Shown here: positions 1 to 9,213 of the stretch, in pieces | Layout: the number at the start of each line of letters is the position of its first letter | Position numbering within the stretch: the stretch's first letter is position 1 | DNA from: Enterovibrio calviensis DSM 14347 | GTDB lineage: Bacteria; Pseudomonadota; Gammaproteobacteria; Enterobacterales; Vibrionaceae | Direction: 5' to 3' | NCBI RefSeq assembly: GCF_000621165.1 | Contig: NZ_JHZA01000007.1 | Span: 397,030 to 461,029 of the forward strand | Length of the DNA stretch: 64,000 nt | Notes under the pieces: model-generated | The model's input: only the letters and a program-made list of their open reading frames with translations | What the model was told of the DNA's origin: nothing | Database searches by the model: none | Position numbers and translations under genes: made by a program

Positions 1-13
1 TTATCGCTAGGAA

Positions 14-46
14 TATAAAAAAGAAAACGGCCAATTATTGGCCGCT
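14..46 (-). terminator. Rho-independent terminator of the yoaH-like gene
   Basis: On the minus strand a perfect 7-bp stem, CGGCCAA-TAA-TTGGCCG (28-44), is followed by TTTTCTTTTTT. It sits just beyond the stop codon of the small YoaH-like gene. Confidence 0.85.
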
Positions 47-52
47 TTCACA

Positions 53-205
53 TTAATCATCTTTTTTTGATGCTTCGCGCTCTCGGATTTCATTCGCCAC
101 TAACATAATGGCTTCTCCGCTACTCATGCCTTGCGCCATCAATGCGTGAATACGATCTGCTGCAACTTGCTGCTCTTCATGCGTCAATCTTGGCATACTG
201 CTCAT
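53..205 (-). CDS. yoaH: YoaH family (UPF0181) small protein, 50 aa
   Basis: The reading frame encodes 50 residues starting [13 protein letters not shown], with a central [20 protein letters not shown] segment and a charged, lysine/aspartate-rich tail. This is the pattern of the UPF0181/YoaH family of gammaproteobacterial small proteins, whose function is not established. The chosen ATG at 205 matches the family start; an in-frame ATG at 196 is the alternative. Upstream is only a weak GGGG purine run. The gene is followed directly by a strong terminator, which supports an independent short transcript. Confidence 0.8.
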   Translation of the reverse strand: MSSMPRLTHEEQQVAADRIHALMAQGMSSGEAIMLVANEIREREASKKDD

Positions 206-270
206 ACGCGACCCCAAATTCTTTCGTTAAGAAGCCGCGTATTCTACTGCCCTAGCCTTGCAATGTCACC

Positions 271-1440
271 TTAGAAGGTAAAAGAGAGTTGCGCAGAACC
301 GCCGTAGCTGTTGTTGTCACTGAACTGAGCAGCGAGATCGAAGTGAACGGTGTTGAAAGGAGACAAACCTAAGCCCATCGTTAGTGTTCCGTCCAACGTA
401 TCTTCTAGGTCTTCGATGTAACCACCTCGCACTTGCGCCCAGCCCCAAGCATCAAATTCGGCGCCCAGGCGAATGAGTTGGGTGTTATCTTTAATTGCAG
501 GTCCACTGGTTGCAGTAAAACGCTTTTGCTCGTTCAAATCGATATCAACAGCGACTGTAAAAAGATGAGTAACAAATGCCCCACCGACCGTATACAAAGG
601 GCCAATTTCATAGGTGTAATCTCGGGTGAAGTTCACCGTCTTAATATCTTTCTCAATCAGGTTTTTCGCGGCAAAACCTAACCGGAGAGGTCCACTTTGC
701 CAAGCGGCACCGAGATCGATATTAAATGCACTTTCTTCTGTTTGGTTCGCATCTGAATCCCAATCGTCAGCCTCAAAGTCATTGATCGAAACTTCATAAT
801 GATAGGTGTAGTATTTCTGCGATTTAGGTGTAACACCAAGTGCGATTCGCTGACCAGCCAATTCAACGTTACCCGCCAGTGCGAGGCCCACATCAACCAC
901 GCCAAACGCCAAAACGCGCGCTTTAGATGTCAATGTTGGTGCTTGGCCTGAACCGACATTCTCTATGGCTGTGATATCTGCATCTTCCACTTCCGGGATA
1001 ATCACCGCTTCGGTGTAGCCTTTAACATAGAAGTTACCTGAAATGGTCGATGTGGGTATCGCTATCGCCCCACCAACCCCACCACTGGCATAAGCCACTT
1101 TATTTTGCAGATTTTCAAGGGCATTGGCCGTTGCCGATATGTTATCTGGATTCTGAGGGTCGTTTGAAAAGCTATCAAATACTCCGCCAAAGTCTTCCAA
1201 CGCATCGACAAATTCATCAGGATCACGATACTGAATACCAATAACGGGAAGCAATATGCCAAATGCCGCTTCAGGTTCTAAAGCCACCAATGCGGGATTA
1301 TGAAAACCGGCGGTTAAATAACTGGAAGCCGCGGTGCCCGCTCCTCCCATCGCATCTATTCGTGTATCAATACTGTAGTTTGCTGCAAAAGATGATGCAG
1401 ACACTAAAGCCAAACTCGTCGCGACTATGCTTTTCTTCAT
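271..1440 (-). CDS. TraF_2-family outer-membrane beta-barrel protein
   Basis: A protein of about 389 residues with a clear signal peptide (MKKSIVATSLALVSASSFA, cleavage near residue 19) followed by ANYSIDTRIDAMGGAGTAAS and FHNPALVAL. These motifs match the 'F plasmid transfer operon TraF-like' family (PF13729) common in Vibrio chromosomes. The rest is rich in alternating beta-strand segments and ends in an aromatic residue (SAQLSFTF), as outer-membrane barrels do. The start at 1440 is preferred over the longer frame because the signal peptide begins there and an AGGG element precedes it. Despite the family name nothing nearby suggests conjugation. Function is unknown; a FadL-like hydrophobic-compound channel or envelope role is only inference. 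It lies downstream of vxrC, about 270 bp away, and could belong to the same envelope-stress regulon. Confidence 0.75.
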   Translation of the reverse strand: MKKSIVATSLALVSASSFAANYSIDTRIDAMGGAGTAASSYLTAGFHNPALVALEPEAAFGILLPVIGIQYRDPDEFVDALEDFGGVFDSFSNDPQNPDNISATANALENLQNKVAYASGGVGGAIAIPTSTISGNFYVKGYTEAVIIPEVEDADITAIENVGSGQAPTLTSKARVLAFGVVDVGLALAGNVELAGQRIALGVTPKSQKYYTYHYEVSINDFEADDWDSDANQTEESAFNIDLGAAWQSGPLRLGFAAKNLIEKDIKTVNFTRDYTYEIGPLYTVGGAFVTHLFTVAVDIDLNEQKRFTATSGPAIKDNTQLIRLGAEFDAWGWAQVRGGYIEDLEDTLDGTLTMGLGLSPFNTVHFDLAAQFSDNNSYGGSAQLSFTF

Positions 1441-1712
1441 AACCCTGAATTCCATGTCTAAATGTCGATGAAATGGAGACTCATACCCGTGCTCGCACAC
1501 GCTATCTCTCTGTTTAATTACTAAAATAATGGTAGTCGACGAAATGAATCACAATGGAGACATGTGCCAAAGATGTGACACCACTCATGAGCATGAGAGT
1601 GAATGAAAGGGATTGAAGAGATTGAGGAAGTGTTATTAATCCAAGTGATCTTAATCGAAAGGGTTCAACTTGGTTGGGTATGAGGCGAAAAGCGTCATTG
1701 GGGAAGGTGCGC

Positions 1713-2609
1713 TTATTCAGCCGTATTCTTGATTGAGAACTCTTTTAGATCAATGTCAGGCAAATCAATGGACCTTGCAATACGCTGCACGTCTTCAAAC
1801 AAAATCGCACCCTGCCATCTTCTTTCAATCAGAGCGACGGAAAACCAATATTGCCCATTAGGCACATCGATAACAGGTAACGATGTAGGCAGATTTTTGT
1901 CCTTCTCTTCAGACCATATTGGCGCTTCATCTGCATCAGATTGTTGATACAAATTCATCGATAGGAATGGTCGTGGACATGTACTTTTCAAATCAGTAGT
2001 TGGGGCGATACGCCAACTTCTGCTGTCCATCCAACTTATTTTTTGTGTCGCGTCTGGCTCGCCAATCAATACCCAAGAAGACCAGCTTTCACCTTCGCTA
2101 GACGTTAGAGCAAGCTTATAGAGCCCCGCATGAACCATGCCCGAAACAGCATCAAATTCAAGTTTGAATTGATTCCCGCTCTCTTCATCCATATCGGACA
2201 GAATTAACGATTTTTCAGGCCACTCTGCGAAAGACAGTTTTGATACGCCAGTTTTAGAACTGCCATAGATTGAAAATTGATAGTAGACGCGGTTCGGTGT
2301 TTGCACTGTCTCTCTGCGTATGACAATGCTTTGTAACCAACTCGGCAGAGACAAACTGCTTAGACTTCTCCCACAATCTTCACTGATCGCCAACGACAAT
2401 AAATCAGTGAGATGATCATGTTCTGTTTGTGTTTTGTTTTGTTGCCAAGCTTCAACCATTGCATCGAAGCTCTGAGCGGTATTCCCTTCCAATAGACGTT
2501 GGTGAGCGGATGTCAGTGCATCAGCGCCACTGAACCAAGCTGCCAATGCATGGGCTGGCAGTAACAGGGTCATCGTCAATGTAATGGATTGAATTACCGC
2601 TCGAACCAT
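1713..2609 (-). CDS. vxrC: DUF2861 exported protein, VxrC-like
   Basis: A 298-residue protein with an N-terminal hydrophobic signal (about residues 5-23, LTMTLLLPAHALA) and no other membrane segment, so probably periplasmic. The sequence looks like the Vibrio-restricted DUF2861 family, whose members sit next to the VxrA/VxrB system and are named VxrC in V. cholerae. Its ATG overlaps the vxrB stop codon (TGATG), so it is translationally coupled as the third gene of vxrABC. Its biochemical role is not known; position suggests an accessory of the envelope-sensing system. Confidence 0.75.
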   Translation of the reverse strand: MVRAVIQSITLTMTLLLPAHALAAWFSGADALTSAHQRLLEGNTAQSFDAMVEAWQQNKTQTEHDHLTDLLSLAISEDCGRSLSSLSLPSWLQSIVIRRETVQTPNRVYYQFSIYGSSKTGVSKLSFAEWPEKSLILSDMDEESGNQFKLEFDAVSGMVHAGLYKLALTSSEGESWSSWVLIGEPDATQKISWMDSRSWRIAPTTDLKSTCPRPFLSMNLYQQSDADEAPIWSEEKDKNLPTSLPVIDVPNGQYWFSVALIERRWQGAILFEDVQRIARSIDLPDIDLKEFSIKNTAE

Positions 2610-3280
2610 CAGTGATTTTTCATCCTGTAACCCACGCCCCGAAGTGTTTCGATTTCAATCTCTGGTAGCTTTTGGCGAAGTTGAAGAACATGAGTATCCA
2701 CCGTGCGAGTGGTTGGATAGTGGTTATAACCCCACACTTGATCTAACAGTTCGTCACGCGTAAATACGCGACCCGCATTTCTCGCCAAAAAAGCGACCAG
2801 ATCGAATTCTGTGCGCGTGAGTATCACTTCATTTTCACAGTAAATAACACCGCGTGTGGCTAAGTTGATTCGTAAAGCGCCCACCACAATATCATCCGCT
2901 TCCGATTCTTCCTCTTCAGACGCAGGCTTACGCAAGTGAACGCGAACACGCGCGAGCAACTCTGCTTCAGCGAAAGGCTTAGTCATATAGTCTGTTGCAC
3001 CAGAATCTAGGCCACCGACACGATCACGAACAGAAACCATGGCAGTTAACATGATGACTGGAACATCTTTAATCTTCTTCCAGTTAGGAAGCCAAGTCAT
3101 CGAATCGCCGTCAGGTAGCTGTCGGTCTAACACGACTAAGTCTGCGTCAGCCCACAATGCTTCTACTTTACTCGCTCTATCGGCGTATAAGCATTTGTAT
3201 CCGTTTTGCTCTAGGCTGGCTAAAAGACCATCAGCCAAGTTTGCGTCATCCTCAACGAGCAACAGTGTCGTTTGGGTCAC
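2609..3280 (-). CDS. vxrB: OmpR-family response regulator VxrB
   Basis: The receiver domain (about residues 1-120) has the acidic pair E10-D11-D12, the phospho-acceptor D52 in VVLDRQLPDG, a conserved T in LTAMV and K in TKPFAEAEL. A winged-helix OmpR-type DNA-binding domain follows (about 130-220, ending RTVDTHVLQLRQKL...LRGVGYRMKNH). The start is taken as GTG at 3280 because TGGAG lies 8 bases upstream and the receiver domain begins there; the longer frame to 3319 adds residues inside vxrA without a ribosome site. It overlaps the 3' end of vxrA by 29 bases, showing coupling. In V. cholerae VxrB (WigR) controls type VI secretion, biofilm and cell-wall homeostasis; carry-over to this organism is inference. 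Confidence 0.9.
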   Translation of the reverse strand: MTQTTLLLVEDDANLADGLLASLEQNGYKCLYADRASKVEALWADADLVVLDRQLPDGDSMTWLPNWKKIKDVPVIMLTAMVSVRDRVGGLDSGATDYMTKPFAEAELLARVRVHLRKPASEEEESEADDIVVGALRINLATRGVIYCENEVILTRTEFDLVAFLARNAGRVFTRDELLDQVWGYNHYPTTRTVDTHVLQLRQKLPEIEIETLRGVGYRMKNH

Positions 3281-4691
3281 AAGGTATCTCCAAAATAAAT
3301 GTAGTTGGAGGGCCAACAAGTCTTAACTTGCCCCCCATCCTTTCAATCATTGATTCAACTATCGTCAAGCCAAGCCCTAAGCCTTGAGCACTAACAAAAG
3401 GTTTGCGAATCGTTTTCCAGTCTTTTCCGGTCAACTTTCCTTGATCCTGAACTTGGATCTTAAGTAAACCGTGGCTAATTTCGGCAACCACCTTAACAGG
3501 CGCTACACCATATTTCTTTGCATTGCTTATAAGGTTGTCTAATGATGTCGTCAACCAATAAATGTTAACTGCAACAGTACCATCTTCTTTGACAAGCAAT
3601 TCAACGTCACGTTCTTCACAAAGGTAACCAAGCCATTCTGCAAGGGATGGTATTTCCTCTCTCACCAATTGCTGCTGATTTGATTGCAAGTAATCTTTGC
3701 TTGCCTCGGCCAATTGCTTCAAACGCATGGAGTCTTCACACAAACGACGAAATTCGTCATACAGTGGCTCGGGCAGACTATCAAATTTACGGCGAAAACC
3801 TTCAACCGTCATCGATAAGCTCGCAATCGGTGTGCGCAATTCATGCGTTAGGATCTGAAGCACTAACATGCGCTCTTGCATCAGTCGACGCTGAACCGTC
3901 CATCGGTTGAACACCCAACCCGCTATCCAAAAAAGGTTGATCACCGCCAGTGCAAAGACCAGTTGCGACCAGTAAGACGGAGCTTGTTCTAAATTCCAAC
4001 AAACATTGCCAATCCGCGATAAACAATACCCGTTGTCGCTTGTTGGAGACGCGACCAAGTCATGTTGTTCTATAAGCGGAAGCCATACTTCGGATCCATA
4101 GATCTGATACTGACCACCCGTTCTTACCCAGAGCTCTTCACCAGACAATATGGATTCCGCGCCGCCATTAAGCGCCATGATACCGGTTTCCGGCATTCGC
4201 TGAAGTTTACCGAGTAACCTATCAGGTGGCGCCAATAAGCGTTCTTTAATGTGGAAAAACCTCAGTAACTCATCTCTGCGCTCTGGGAATTTATCGACAT
4301 ATTTGTTTGCATAGCTTCCCCCTCCCGGATGGATGAGATTTGAACGAGAAAACCACACCGACGGCAGCCGTGTGTTAAAACACAGAGCACGAGTAAACAC
4401 TAAAGGGTCTGTGACCAAAGGGCTAACAGGCCAAGCACCTTTACATTTTTCCGACGCTTGGTAGAGCCGTTTAAGATCTTTCAACGGATATTGTGAAGAC
4501 TGAGGTAGCAAGCTGTCTGGGACAAGTAGCGGTTTAGGATATTCACTGTGAATGGAGTTTAACGCATACGTTGCCATCGGCGGCTCTGCTAAGAGTGACG
4601 ACCTAAAGGCACTGAGCTGTTCAGAGAATGAGCCGCTTGCCAATACCTGAGGACTGACGATGGCTAGAATGATGAGAAGAAACGTTCGCAT
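3252..4691 (-). CDS. vxrA: Sensor histidine kinase VxrA (DUF3404 sensor)
   Basis: A 479-residue inner-membrane kinase. Residues 1-19 are a signal/anchor, residues about 20-240 a periplasmic DUF3404-type sensor with four cysteines (C83, C104, C223, C231), and residues about 242-261 a membrane helix. The HisKA segment follows with H283 in LTHELRTPIASL. The HATPase domain carries NLISNAKKYG (N box), VQDQGKL and GLGLGLTIVESM (G2 box). This is the VxrA/WigK architecture of Vibrio. It heads the vxrABC run, and pntB lies 120 bp away in the same direction but is separated by a terminator. The start ATG at 4691 lacks a strong ribosome site. Confidence 0.88.
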   Translation of the reverse strand: MRTFLLIILAIVSPQVLASGSFSEQLSAFRSSLLAEPPMATYALNSIHSEYPKPLLVPDSLLPQSSQYPLKDLKRLYQASEKCKGAWPVSPLVTDPLVFTRALCFNTRLPSVWFSRSNLIHPGGGSYANKYVDKFPERRDELLRFFHIKERLLAPPDRLLGKLQRMPETGIMALNGGAESILSGEELWVRTGGQYQIYGSEVWLPLIEQHDLVASPTSDNGYCLSRIGNVCWNLEQAPSYWSQLVFALAVINLFWIAGWVFNRWTVQRRLMQERMLVLQILTHELRTPIASLSMTVEGFRRKFDSLPEPLYDEFRRLCEDSMRLKQLAEASKDYLQSNQQQLVREEIPSLAEWLGYLCEERDVELLVKEDGTVAVNIYWLTTSLDNLISNAKKYGVAPVKVVAEISHGLLKIQVQDQGKLTGKDWKTIRKPFVSAQGLGLGLTIVESMIERMGGKLRLVGPPTTFILEIPCDPNDTVAR

Positions 4692-4749
4692 GGCGAGAGA
4701 ATATCATCAAAATATGACTAATTGTCAGTACTTTGTCAGAGTCTCACAA

Positions 4750-4780
4750 AATAAGAAAAGGCCAGCATTCGCTGGCCTCG
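4750..4780 (-). terminator. Rho-independent terminator of pntAB
   Basis: On the minus strand GGCCAGC-GAAT-GCTGGCC is followed by TTTTCTTATTTT, about 35 bases past the pntB stop codon. It separates pntAB from vxrABC. Confidence 0.88.
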
Positions 4781-4813
4781 TATTCACTGTGAGTCAAAAT
4801 GTAAGCGTTAAAA

Positions 4814-6199
4814 TCAAATCGCTTTAGCGATTGCCTCAACACTTTCTTTTGCATCACCAAATAGCATCGCTGTGTTCTCTTTAAAGAACAATGGGTTTTG
4901 AACACCCGCGTAGCCTGTGTTCATTGAGCGCTTAAATACAATCACGTTCTTTGCATTCCACACTTCAAGAACCGGCATGCCCGCGATCGGGCTATTTGGA
5001 TCTTCCATTGCTGCTGGGTTAACGGTGTCATTAGCACCTATGACCAATACCGTATCTGTTTCTGGGAAATCCTCATTGATTTCATCCATTTCCAACACGA
5101 TGTCATAAGGTACTTTCGCTTCAGCCAACAATACGTTCATGTGTCCAGGTAGACGACCCGCTACAGGGTGAATACCGAAACGAACATTGATGCCTTTTGC
5201 ACGAAGCTTAGCGGTGATGTCGTGCACTGGGTATTGCGCCTGAGCAACCGCCATGCCGTATCCCGGTGTGATAATCACTGAGCGTGAGTCTTTCAACATT
5301 TCAGCCACTTCTTCGGCCGAAATTTCTCTGTGCTCGCCGTATTCAACGTCGGTCGCAGTGGAAACTGTCTGACCGAAACCACCCGCGATCACGCTGATGA
5401 AAGAACGGTTCATTGCCTTACACATGATGTAAGAAAGAATCGCCCCCGAAGAACCCACCAATGCGCCTGTGACGATCAGTAGGTCGTTTGCCAGCATGAA
5501 ACCTGCCGCTGCCGCTGCCCAACCTGAGTAAGAGTTCAGCATTGAAACCACAACTGGCATATCCGCACCACCGATGGATGCAACCAAGTGATAACCAAAC
5601 GCAAAAGCAATTAAGGTCATAATGATCAGAGCAAACAGGCTGCCATCCGCCTTCACGAAGTAAAGCATCAACAGTGTTGAAACCACAATCGCAGCCAAAT
5701 TCAGCTTGTGCTTGTGTGGAAGGTTTAACGCTGAAGACGAAATAATGCCGCGTAGTTTACCAAAGGCAACAATCGAACCTGTAAAGGTTACCGCACCGAT
5801 GAAGACACCCAAGAACACTTCCACCATATGGATAACGTGCTCAGTGTGCGCGAATTCGCCGCTGTATTCTGGCGGAGCTAGAAAACTGTTGAAACCAACA
5901 AGAACCGCCGCCATACCTACGAAGCTGTGAAGTACAGCAACGAGTTCTGGCATTTCAGTCATTTCAACTTTCTTGGCGTAGTAAATACCAATGGCACCAC
6001 CAATGATCATCGCAATGATAATCCAAGTTATGCCTTGTGAGTATGGGCCAAAGATAGTTGCTATCAATGCAATCGTCATACCCGCGATACCGTAATAGTT
6101 ACCGGCTCTCGCTGACTCTTGTTTGGACAATCCCGCCAAACTCAAGATAAAAAATAGTGCCGCAACAATATATGCCGCTTGTGCTAGTCCTGCAGACAT
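4814..6199 (-). CDS. pntB: NAD(P) transhydrogenase subunit beta
   Basis: The 461-residue length matches E. coli PntB (462). The N-terminal two thirds are a series of hydrophobic helices forming the proton channel (domain II), including [18 protein letters not shown]. The C-terminal NADP(H)-binding domain III (about residues 290-461) shows [34 protein letters not shown] and [14 protein letters not shown]. With PntA it couples hydride transfer between NAD(H) and NADP(H) to proton movement across the inner membrane. The ATG follows the pntA stop codon by 15 bases with AGGAG upstream, so the pair is an operon. Confidence 0.97.
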   Translation of the reverse strand: MSAGLAQAAYIVAALFFILSLAGLSKQESARAGNYYGIAGMTIALIATIFGPYSQGITWIIIAMIIGGAIGIYYAKKVEMTEMPELVAVLHSFVGMAAVLVGFNSFLAPPEYSGEFAHTEHVIHMVEVFLGVFIGAVTFTGSIVAFGKLRGIISSSALNLPHKHKLNLAAIVVSTLLMLYFVKADGSLFALIIMTLIAFAFGYHLVASIGGADMPVVVSMLNSYSGWAAAAAGFMLANDLLIVTGALVGSSGAILSYIMCKAMNRSFISVIAGGFGQTVSTATDVEYGEHREISAEEVAEMLKDSRSVIITPGYGMAVAQAQYPVHDITAKLRAKGINVRFGIHPVAGRLPGHMNVLLAEAKVPYDIVLEMDEINEDFPETDTVLVIGANDTVNPAAMEDPNSPIAGMPVLEVWNAKNVIVFKRSMNTGYAGVQNPLFFKENTAMLFGDAKESVEAIAKAI

Positions 6200-6214
6200 T
6201 CCTTGTTACTCCTC

Positions 6215-7771
6215 TTAATCTTTACGGAACATTTCAAGCATGCGCTTGGTGACGGTAAATCCGCCAAAAATGTTGATGCTTGCAATGAGAACCGCAATAA
6301 ATGCGAGGAAAGAAACAACACCATTGCCTTGACCGATTTGCAGCAACGCGCCCACAACAATAATGCCCGAGATCGCGTTGGTGACAGACATCAACGGTGT
6401 ATGCAGCGCATGGGTGACATTCCAAACGACGTAGTAACCAACAACACATGCCAATACGAATACGGTGAAATGCGACAAAAATGCTGGTGGCGCAACGGAA
6501 GCAACCCAACCAAACGCACCCAACGCAGCAACCAAACCAACCAGTTTTTTCACTGGAGATGTCGGCTGTTCTTCTTTCACGGCTTTTGCAGCTGGCGCTG
6601 CTTCAACTTTCGCTTGAGGCTGAGCAGACACTTGAATTGGAGGAGCAGGCCAAGTGATTTCGCCTTCCTTAACGACTGTTACACCGCGAAGTACAACGTC
6701 TTCGAAATCGATGTCGATGTTACCGTCTTTCTCTTTACACAGAAGCTTCATCAGGTTGACAAGGTTCGTGCCGTAAAGTTGGGAAGATTGGGTAGGTAGG
6801 CGGCTGACCATGTCTGTGTAACCAACGATTTTCACGCCATTATCCGTTACAACGACTTTGTCTGCTTCGGTATATTCACAGTTACCACCGTTAGCTGCAG
6901 CGAGATCGACAATCACGCTACCCGCACTCATTGAATCCACCATTTCTTTCGTGATCAATTTCGGTGCTGGGCGGCCAGGAATAAGCGCCGTTGTAATAAT
7001 GATGTCTACATCTTTTGCTTGTTCTGCATATAGCTCTGCGGCCTTGCGATTGAAGTCGTCTGACATTTCCTTCGCATAACCATCGCCACTGCCCGCTTGT
7101 TCTTCGAAAGCAACTTCGAGGAACTGCGCGCCCATACTTTCTACTTGTTCTTTCACTTCAGGGCGAACATCAAAAGCACGGACGATAGCGCCAAGACTGC
7201 CTGCCGCACCAATGGCGGCAAGACCCGCGACGCCAGCGCCAGCAACGAATACTTTTGCCGGTGGAACCTTACCTGCGGCGGTGATTTGACCCGTAAAGAA
7301 ACGACCAAACTCATGGGCGGCTTCTACAACAGCACGGTAACCGGCGATGTTAGCCATTGAACTCAACGCATCTAGCGCTTGTGCACGTGAGATACGTGGC
7401 ACGGCATCCATAGCAAGAACGTTGATTTTCTTTGAGGTGAGTTGCTGCATCAGTTCTTCATTCTGGGCTGGCCAGATAAAGCTCACAAGGGTGGCCCCTT
7501 CTTTGATGCGCGCTATTTCGTCAACACTGTCATCTGCATTTTTCACAGGCGCGTTAACTTTGAAGATGATGTCTGACTGCCAAACGGTATCGGCATCAGT
7601 CACTGTTGCTCCAGCCTGCTCGAAAGCAGCGTTGTCAAAACTTGCTAGTAAACCAGCATTATTTTCTACAACAACCTCGAAGCCCATTTTGATCAACTGC
7701 TCAACCGTTTTAGGGGTAGCAGCCACTCGCGTCTCGTGCGCAAGTATTTCTTTTGGAACACCAATTTGCAT
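6215..7771 (-). CDS. pntA: NAD(P) transhydrogenase subunit alpha
   Basis: A 518-residue protein. It begins [20 protein letters not shown], the alanine-dehydrogenase/PNT N-terminal motif. The NAD-binding Rossmann segment is [28 protein letters not shown] (split about residues 165-195), followed by [16 protein letters not shown]. About residues 385-415 form an Ala/Pro/Lys-rich linker, and four hydrophobic helices at the C-terminus (about 415-505) belong to the membrane domain. Length is close to E. coli PntA (510). It is the first gene of pntAB. Confidence 0.97.
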   Translation of the reverse strand: MQIGVPKEILAHETRVAATPKTVEQLIKMGFEVVVENNAGLLASFDNAAFEQAGATVTDADTVWQSDIIFKVNAPVKNADDSVDEIARIKEGATLVSFIWPAQNEELMQQLTSKKINVLAMDAVPRISRAQALDALSSMANIAGYRAVVEAAHEFGRFFTGQITAAGKVPPAKVFVAGAGVAGLAAIGAAGSLGAIVRAFDVRPEVKEQVESMGAQFLEVAFEEQAGSGDGYAKEMSDDFNRKAAELYAEQAKDVDIIITTALIPGRPAPKLITKEMVDSMSAGSVIVDLAAANGGNCEYTEADKVVVTDNGVKIVGYTDMVSRLPTQSSQLYGTNLVNLMKLLCKEKDGNIDIDFEDVVLRGVTVVKEGEITWPAPPIQVSAQPQAKVEAAPAAKAVKEEQPTSPVKKLVGLVAALGAFGWVASVAPPAFLSHFTVFVLACVVGYYVVWNVTHALHTPLMSVTNAISGIIVVGALLQIGQGNGVVSFLAFIAVLIASINIFGGFTVTKRMLEMFRKD

Positions 7772-8092
7772 AGTAAGTCCCTGACTATTGGCAATGGAAG
7801 TGATTTGTTTGTATCGAACTGAAAAGGCTTAATCAAGCGATTTGTAGTAAAAATACAAAAATAATCAGTAACAAGCGTAAAACAAAATAAATCTTAATGA
7901 CTTTTAGTAATAAAATAACGTCATTTATTTGTGGACAGAGGTCATACCTCCGCAATAGCGCTAATGTTAAAGTACTGATTAGATGTTAATTTCGCTGCAA
8001 AACTTTATGATCAAACAAACTTTCAGTCTGAATACCAACACTTGGTGTACTTTTTTACCTGAAGTGAAGCAATTTGCGTTGATCTCAATCAT
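7772..8092. other. Noncoding stretch upstream of pntA
   Basis: This AT-rich 321-base interval lies between the pntA start and the convergent end of the HlyU-family gene transcribed the same way. It should hold the pntAB promoter, but I could not place a convincing -35/-10 pair. No open frame with a ribosome site was seen. Confidence 0.5.
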
Positions 8093-8368
8093 CTAGCTAA
8101 ACATTCTTTCGCCCATCTGATCGATAAATAGTTGAGACTTTTTAATCATCAGGTCGGTAGCTCCGGCTTCGCTTGGAAGCAGATCTGAGCGAATGAAATT
8201 GTGTGTTTTGATCTCGCCATCGAACTCTTTACAAATACGACCGCAAATTCTGAATTGACCACCCTCAGACTTTGGTTCTGGATAGATTGAATATCCTTTG
8301 TATTCCGTTGGTTCAATTTGCTTACTTGGTTTTTCACTGTCGCCAAACAGCCAGCTAAACAATCCCAC
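8093..8368 (-). CDS. HlyU family (PF10115) small protein, 91 aa
   Basis: A short soluble protein beginning MGLFSWLFG, with a conserved YKGYSIYPEPKSEGGQFRICG core, a GEIKTHNFIRSD segment and a C-terminal IDQMGERMF. This is the pattern of the family named HlyU in Pfam, a set of short proteins annotated as putative transcriptional activators. It is not the ArsR-type HlyU known from V. cholerae. The start is GTG at 8368 with GAGGGAC at the right distance. Function is not demonstrated for this family. Confidence 0.8.
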   Translation of the reverse strand: MGLFSWLFGDSEKPSKQIEPTEYKGYSIYPEPKSEGGQFRICGRICKEFDGEIKTHNFIRSDLLPSEAGATDLMIKKSQLFIDQMGERMFS

Positions 8369-8430
8369 TTAATGTCCCTCTCAATGTTTACGGTATGGTA
8401 AACATACTGACGAAGTGCAGTGATCTTGTC

Positions 8431-8593
8431 TATACCAAACAACCTGAAGAATACCTTCCTTAAAGCGAGTTTACTGACACTTTGTTCGGTGTTGTCCCTT
8501 TTTGATCAGGCTCACTACCTCAGCAAAGGGACGCCTTGATCATCGCGCGAGTCAATTTCGCTGAATCCTAGATCTTCTGGTTGTTTGGGTATA
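8431..8593 (-). repeat. Vibrio-type interspersed repeat, 163 bp, copy 1
   Basis: Its ends are inverted copies of TATACC(C)AAACAACC-GAAGA. Read on the minus strand, the interior (ATGATCAAGGCGTCCCTTTG, then AAAAAGGGACAACACCGA and GTCAGTAAACTCGC) matches, with scattered mismatches, the left about 140 bases of the longer plus-strand element at 53814-54079. It has no coding capacity and resembles a non-autonomous MITE-like element. Confidence 0.85.
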
Positions 8594-8694
8594 TTGATTT
8601 AAGGGCACAGTATGGGCAAATAGGCAGGTATTATTGAAGGGTGTTAAGCAAACGGCATTTCTCAAAAAGAGAGGTTGCCACAGCGGCTAAAAAC

Positions 8695-8723
8695 AAAAAA
8701 CGCCGGTTCGTCACCAGCGTTTT
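8695..8723 (-). terminator. Terminator of the 63-aa protein gene
   Basis: On the minus strand AAAACGCTGG-TGACGAA-CCGGCGTTTTTT forms an imperfect stem ending in a T run, about 40 bases past the stop codon. Confidence 0.8.
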
Positions 8724-8763
8724 ATAAATCGTATCGGATGTCTTACAAATTGCAGTGTAAAAA

Positions 8764-8955
8764 TTAACGGATTAGCCCGATATCGCGCTTAATGTGTTCT
8801 GGCAAGTCGTTGGTTGAACGAATCGCTTTGTTTACATCGTGCTTGCGCAGTACGTCCTTCGCATGGGCAATCAATCCTTTGAAAGTAACCGCATAGTTTT
8901 TTTGCACTTTTTCAACAGAAGTCATGGACGGGCCAAAATCTACAAACTGCGTCAT
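8764..8955 (-). CDS. Small protein of 63 aa with DUF1127-like end
   Basis: The frame starts MTQFVDFGPSMTSVEK and is preceded by GAGGCAAC at good spacing, and it is followed by its own terminator, so it is probably a real gene. The C-terminus, LPEHIKRDIGLIR, resembles the end of DUF1127-type small proteins (usually L...RDIGL.R), but the rest is not a clear match. It is predicted soluble, basic and helical. Function unknown. Confidence 0.65.
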   Translation of the reverse strand: MTQFVDFGPSMTSVEKVQKNYAVTFKGLIAHAKDVLRKHDVNKAIRSTNDLPEHIKRDIGLIR

Positions 8956-9213
8956 TGTTGCCTCACTATGTGATTGTCTTTTCGAAACAAATAGTAGTCA
9001 TAAACTAAGCGTTTATGAAATGACATTAATTACTCATTAAGATTAGATTTTCTAATGTGACTGCTAATTTCGAGGTCCCCCAACACGCTGTTCATAGACG
9101 ATGCGCAAAGTGTTAAGCATTGAAACCTTAGCGCTACGCATTAACTAATTTTATTTATCATTGCATTTTCATTCTGGTAACATCTTGCTTTAACAACTGC
9201 GCTTGAGGCGATT

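Noticed and set aside
271..1440. Conjugation system suggested by the TraF family name
   Set aside because: No other transfer gene is present; the TraF_2 family is a chromosomal exported protein family in Vibrio.
7347..7784. Long antisense frame over pntA
   Set aside because: Typical shadow of a strongly coding gene; Ser/Ala-rich low-information product.
8093..8368. Virulence activator HlyU
   Set aside because: The family shares only a name with the ArsR-type HlyU of V. cholerae; no virulence role can be claimed.
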